DNA of 21,018 nt, from NCBI GenBank assembly GCA_030267965.1, contig BRYA01000367.1, positions 1 through 21,018 of the forward strand, read 5' to 3'. The DNA comes from Triparma columacea. Lineage: Eukaryota; Sar; Bolidophyceae; Parmales; Triparmaceae. A program made the translations under genes and the position numbers. Positions 19,534 through 21,018 of this stretch are shown in pieces. Position 1 is the stretch's first letter; each line of letters opens with the position of its first letter. The notes under the pieces were generated by a model, which was not told the origin of the DNA, did not search any database, and saw only the letters and a program-made list of their open reading frames with translations.

Positions 19534-19600
19534 GTGGGATGAGTGGGATGAATAGGATGAGTGGGGTGAATTAGATGAGTGGGATGAATGGCATGAATGT
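19534..19600. repeat. Degenerate GGGATGAGTG repeat
   Basis: About seven degenerate copies of a 10-bp unit (GGGATGAGTG, GGGATGAATA and similar), just upstream of the PDS start codon on the minus strand, so probably within its promoter or 5' UTR. Confidence 0.7.
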
Positions 19601-20296
19601 TGTTGGTGTGTTATAATTGTTGTATGAATGATTTAGTAGGCGTTAATTGTACTTACTCCTATTAGTCATATTAGTCATATTGAATTGTTATTGGGGCAAT
19701 GAATGCTATGAAGAATAGGTGAGAATGGAGAAGAATGAAGTCACACGAGAAGGATGACTCGGGGTAGTTATTTCTTTTGTTCTATTGATCTTTGCTGATA
19801 TAATAGTGTGTTTATGTGTGTATGTCACTCTTGGGGTATCAATTATTCTGAAAAAACGAAGTATTGATGAGTAATTGGTGAGAAAATGGGTTAAAGAAAA
19901 TAATCCAATTTGCTCAATGTCCTCAAACTTTTGCCCAGACTTTTGCCTTTTCTTTTGCCTCTCTTCTGCTCCAATCAATTTGACGTCTTTTGCTATTATA
20001 GAAATATCTTAGATATACTTTAGGTACACTTTCTCATCAACGTACAATAACTTTGCTTTCAAAAGCCTAAACTGAGAATAAATAGAATAAACAATACACC
20101 ATCCAAGAGGACGCTCCACTTTCTCCTCATTTTCTCCTCATTGTCTCATCGTCTCCGAACTATTTTACAACCACCTTACTACTGTTTAGAATATATCACG
20201 CATACTCCACTTAAAGTACAATCAGATTTATAACAACCCACAAAACAACCACACGATAACCACACAACACACAACCACATTTACAACAACACACCC

Positions 20297-20344
20297 TCTC
20301 CATCAACATCTCCATCAACCTCTCCATCAACATCTCCATCAACC
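20297..20344 (+). repeat. 12-bp tandem repeat in the 5' leader of the last gene
   Basis: Four copies of TCTCCATCAACA/C end 4 bp before the ATG at 20349. The position suggests it lies in the 5' UTR. Confidence 0.75.
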
Positions 20345-20348
20345 AACT

Positions 20349-21018
20349 ATGGCAGGAACCAGTGATACCAGCCTGTCAAAAGTCCCCATGGGCCTACTAG
20401 TTGGATTAACAAGTCCCGATAGAATCTCAATCCTCAAGCGCGAGAAGGAGATATCCAAGAGGATATCCTTCCTCCGTCGTCGCAAGAAGAAGGACGGTCA
20501 CTCAATGCCCCCCTACATAGACCTTCCCTCCGACGGCTGGAGCTCCTTCCACCGGCTCCACGTATACAAGCTCTCTGAACTCTTCGGCTTGAGGGGGGGA
20601 ACGCCAGAGGAAAGGGTACCGTACAACACGATTAGACTATTCACGACGAAGAAGACTAAGGTGCCGAAGAAACTTATGATAGACTGGAAGGTGGAGGAGA
20701 TTACTGAGGAGATAGAGAGGAGGAAGGCTGTAGGGGAGGGGGAGGGTGAAAGGGCGGATACGGATACGGTGGTCGGAGAGAGTGATACGGTTCCTGCCGC
20801 CTCTTCCATCTGCGCCCAGCCCACTGCTTCTTCGTCCGCCTCTGCTGCTTCTGCTGATTCAACGACGGCGGGTCCACAGCAGGCGGCCTGCGCTGCGCCT
20901 CCCAAGGCCCCCCCGGTGGATAACCCGGAGGGGCAGACTTTGCAACAGCCGACGCAGACCATGATGATGAAGCGACCGTCGGGGGGGGGGGGGGGGAAGG
21001 GGGGGACAACACTAGGAG
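20349..21018 (+). CDS. Unknown basic/low-complexity protein (3' partial)
   Basis: From ATG at 20349 the frame is open to the window edge (223 codons). The first 125 residues look like a folded, basic domain: SKVPMGLLVGLTSPDRISIL, KREKEISKRISFLRRRKKKD, PSDGWSSFHRLHVYKLSELF and a VPYNTIRLFTTKKTKVPKKL segment ending in a charged helix (WKVEEITEEIERRKA). The rest is Ala/Ser/Pro/Gln-rich, then a 16-base G-run at 20981-20996 coding for Gly. I do not recognise the family. The start is supported by the change from AT-rich sequence to coding-like sequence and by the absence of an upstream in-frame ATG nearby. Introns beyond the edge cannot be judged. Confidence 0.55.
   Translation, partial: MAGTSDTSLSKVPMGLLVGLTSPDRISILKREKEISKRISFLRRRKKKDGHSMPPYIDLPSDGWSSFHRLHVYKLSELFGLRGGTPEERVPYNTIRLFTTKKTKVPKKLMIDWKVEEITEEIERRKAVGEGEGERADTDTVVGESDTVPAASSICAQPTASSSASAASADSTTAGPQQAACAAPPKAPPVDNPEGQTLQQPTQTMMMKRPSGGGGGKGGTTLG

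Larger units (their letters stand above)
19505..20348. other. Intergenic region with simple repeats
   Basis: This 844-bp AT-rich gap lies between divergent PDS (-) and the unknown gene at 20349 (+). It holds a GGGATGAGTG repeat near PDS (19534-19600) and a 12-bp repeat directly before the downstream ATG. The ORFs here are AT-rich, short and not protein-like. No RNA gene is seen. Confidence 0.5.

Overview
This window is nuclear DNA from a compact eukaryotic genome, most likely an alga with a secondary, red-derived plastid (an ochrophyte stramenopile such as a bolidophyte or pelagophyte; the exact lineage cannot be fixed from sequence alone). The main evidence is a plant-type phytoene desaturase that starts with a signal peptide ending in a Ser-Phe-Ser plastid-targeting motif. 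It also has a mitochondrial-type bL33, animal/protist-type proteins (TPP2, prenylcysteine oxidase, FAM221, LENG1- and LENG8-like), many 60-290 nt GT-AG introns with CTAAC branch points, and selenocysteine use. About fifteen genes fit in 21 kb, so spacing is tight: convergent genes are separated by about 60-200 bp and divergent starts by as little as 64 bp.

Layout. 1-831: 3' end of a membrane protein with a C-terminal WW domain (+). 889-2621: prenylcysteine oxidase (-), head to head with a FAM221-family Cys-rich protein (2686-3636, +). 3777-4297: selenoprotein W (-), whose UGA(Sec) codon is split by an intron and whose 3' UTR holds a SECIS-like hairpin. 4542-5843: LENG8/THP3-like SAC3/GANP protein (+). 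6037-6721: conserved-motif protein of unknown function (-). 7305-8259: LENG1-like CIR-N protein (+). 8540-12834: seven-exon tripeptidyl-peptidase II (+). 12995-13507: F-box/heptad-repeat protein (-). 13742-14794: LRR protein (+). 14934-15815: proteasome beta2 (-). 16540-17027: bL33 (+). 17153-19504: phytoene desaturase (-). 20349-21018: unknown partial gene (+).

The genes are mostly unrelated housekeeping functions. Protein turnover (TPP2, PSMB7, F-box) and RNA processing/export (LENG1, LENG8) each appear more than once, probably by chance. I do not see a mobile element, RNA gene, CRISPR array or bacterial-style system. The most interesting item is the selenoprotein W gene: because neither exon alone contains an in-frame UGA, ordinary annotation would miss or mis-model it. 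Second is a family resemblance among the introns of TPP2 and prenylcysteine oxidase (CACTAACGCAA branch block plus a TTCGCTCG-YNGCAG 3' end), which suggests recently spread, introner-like introns.
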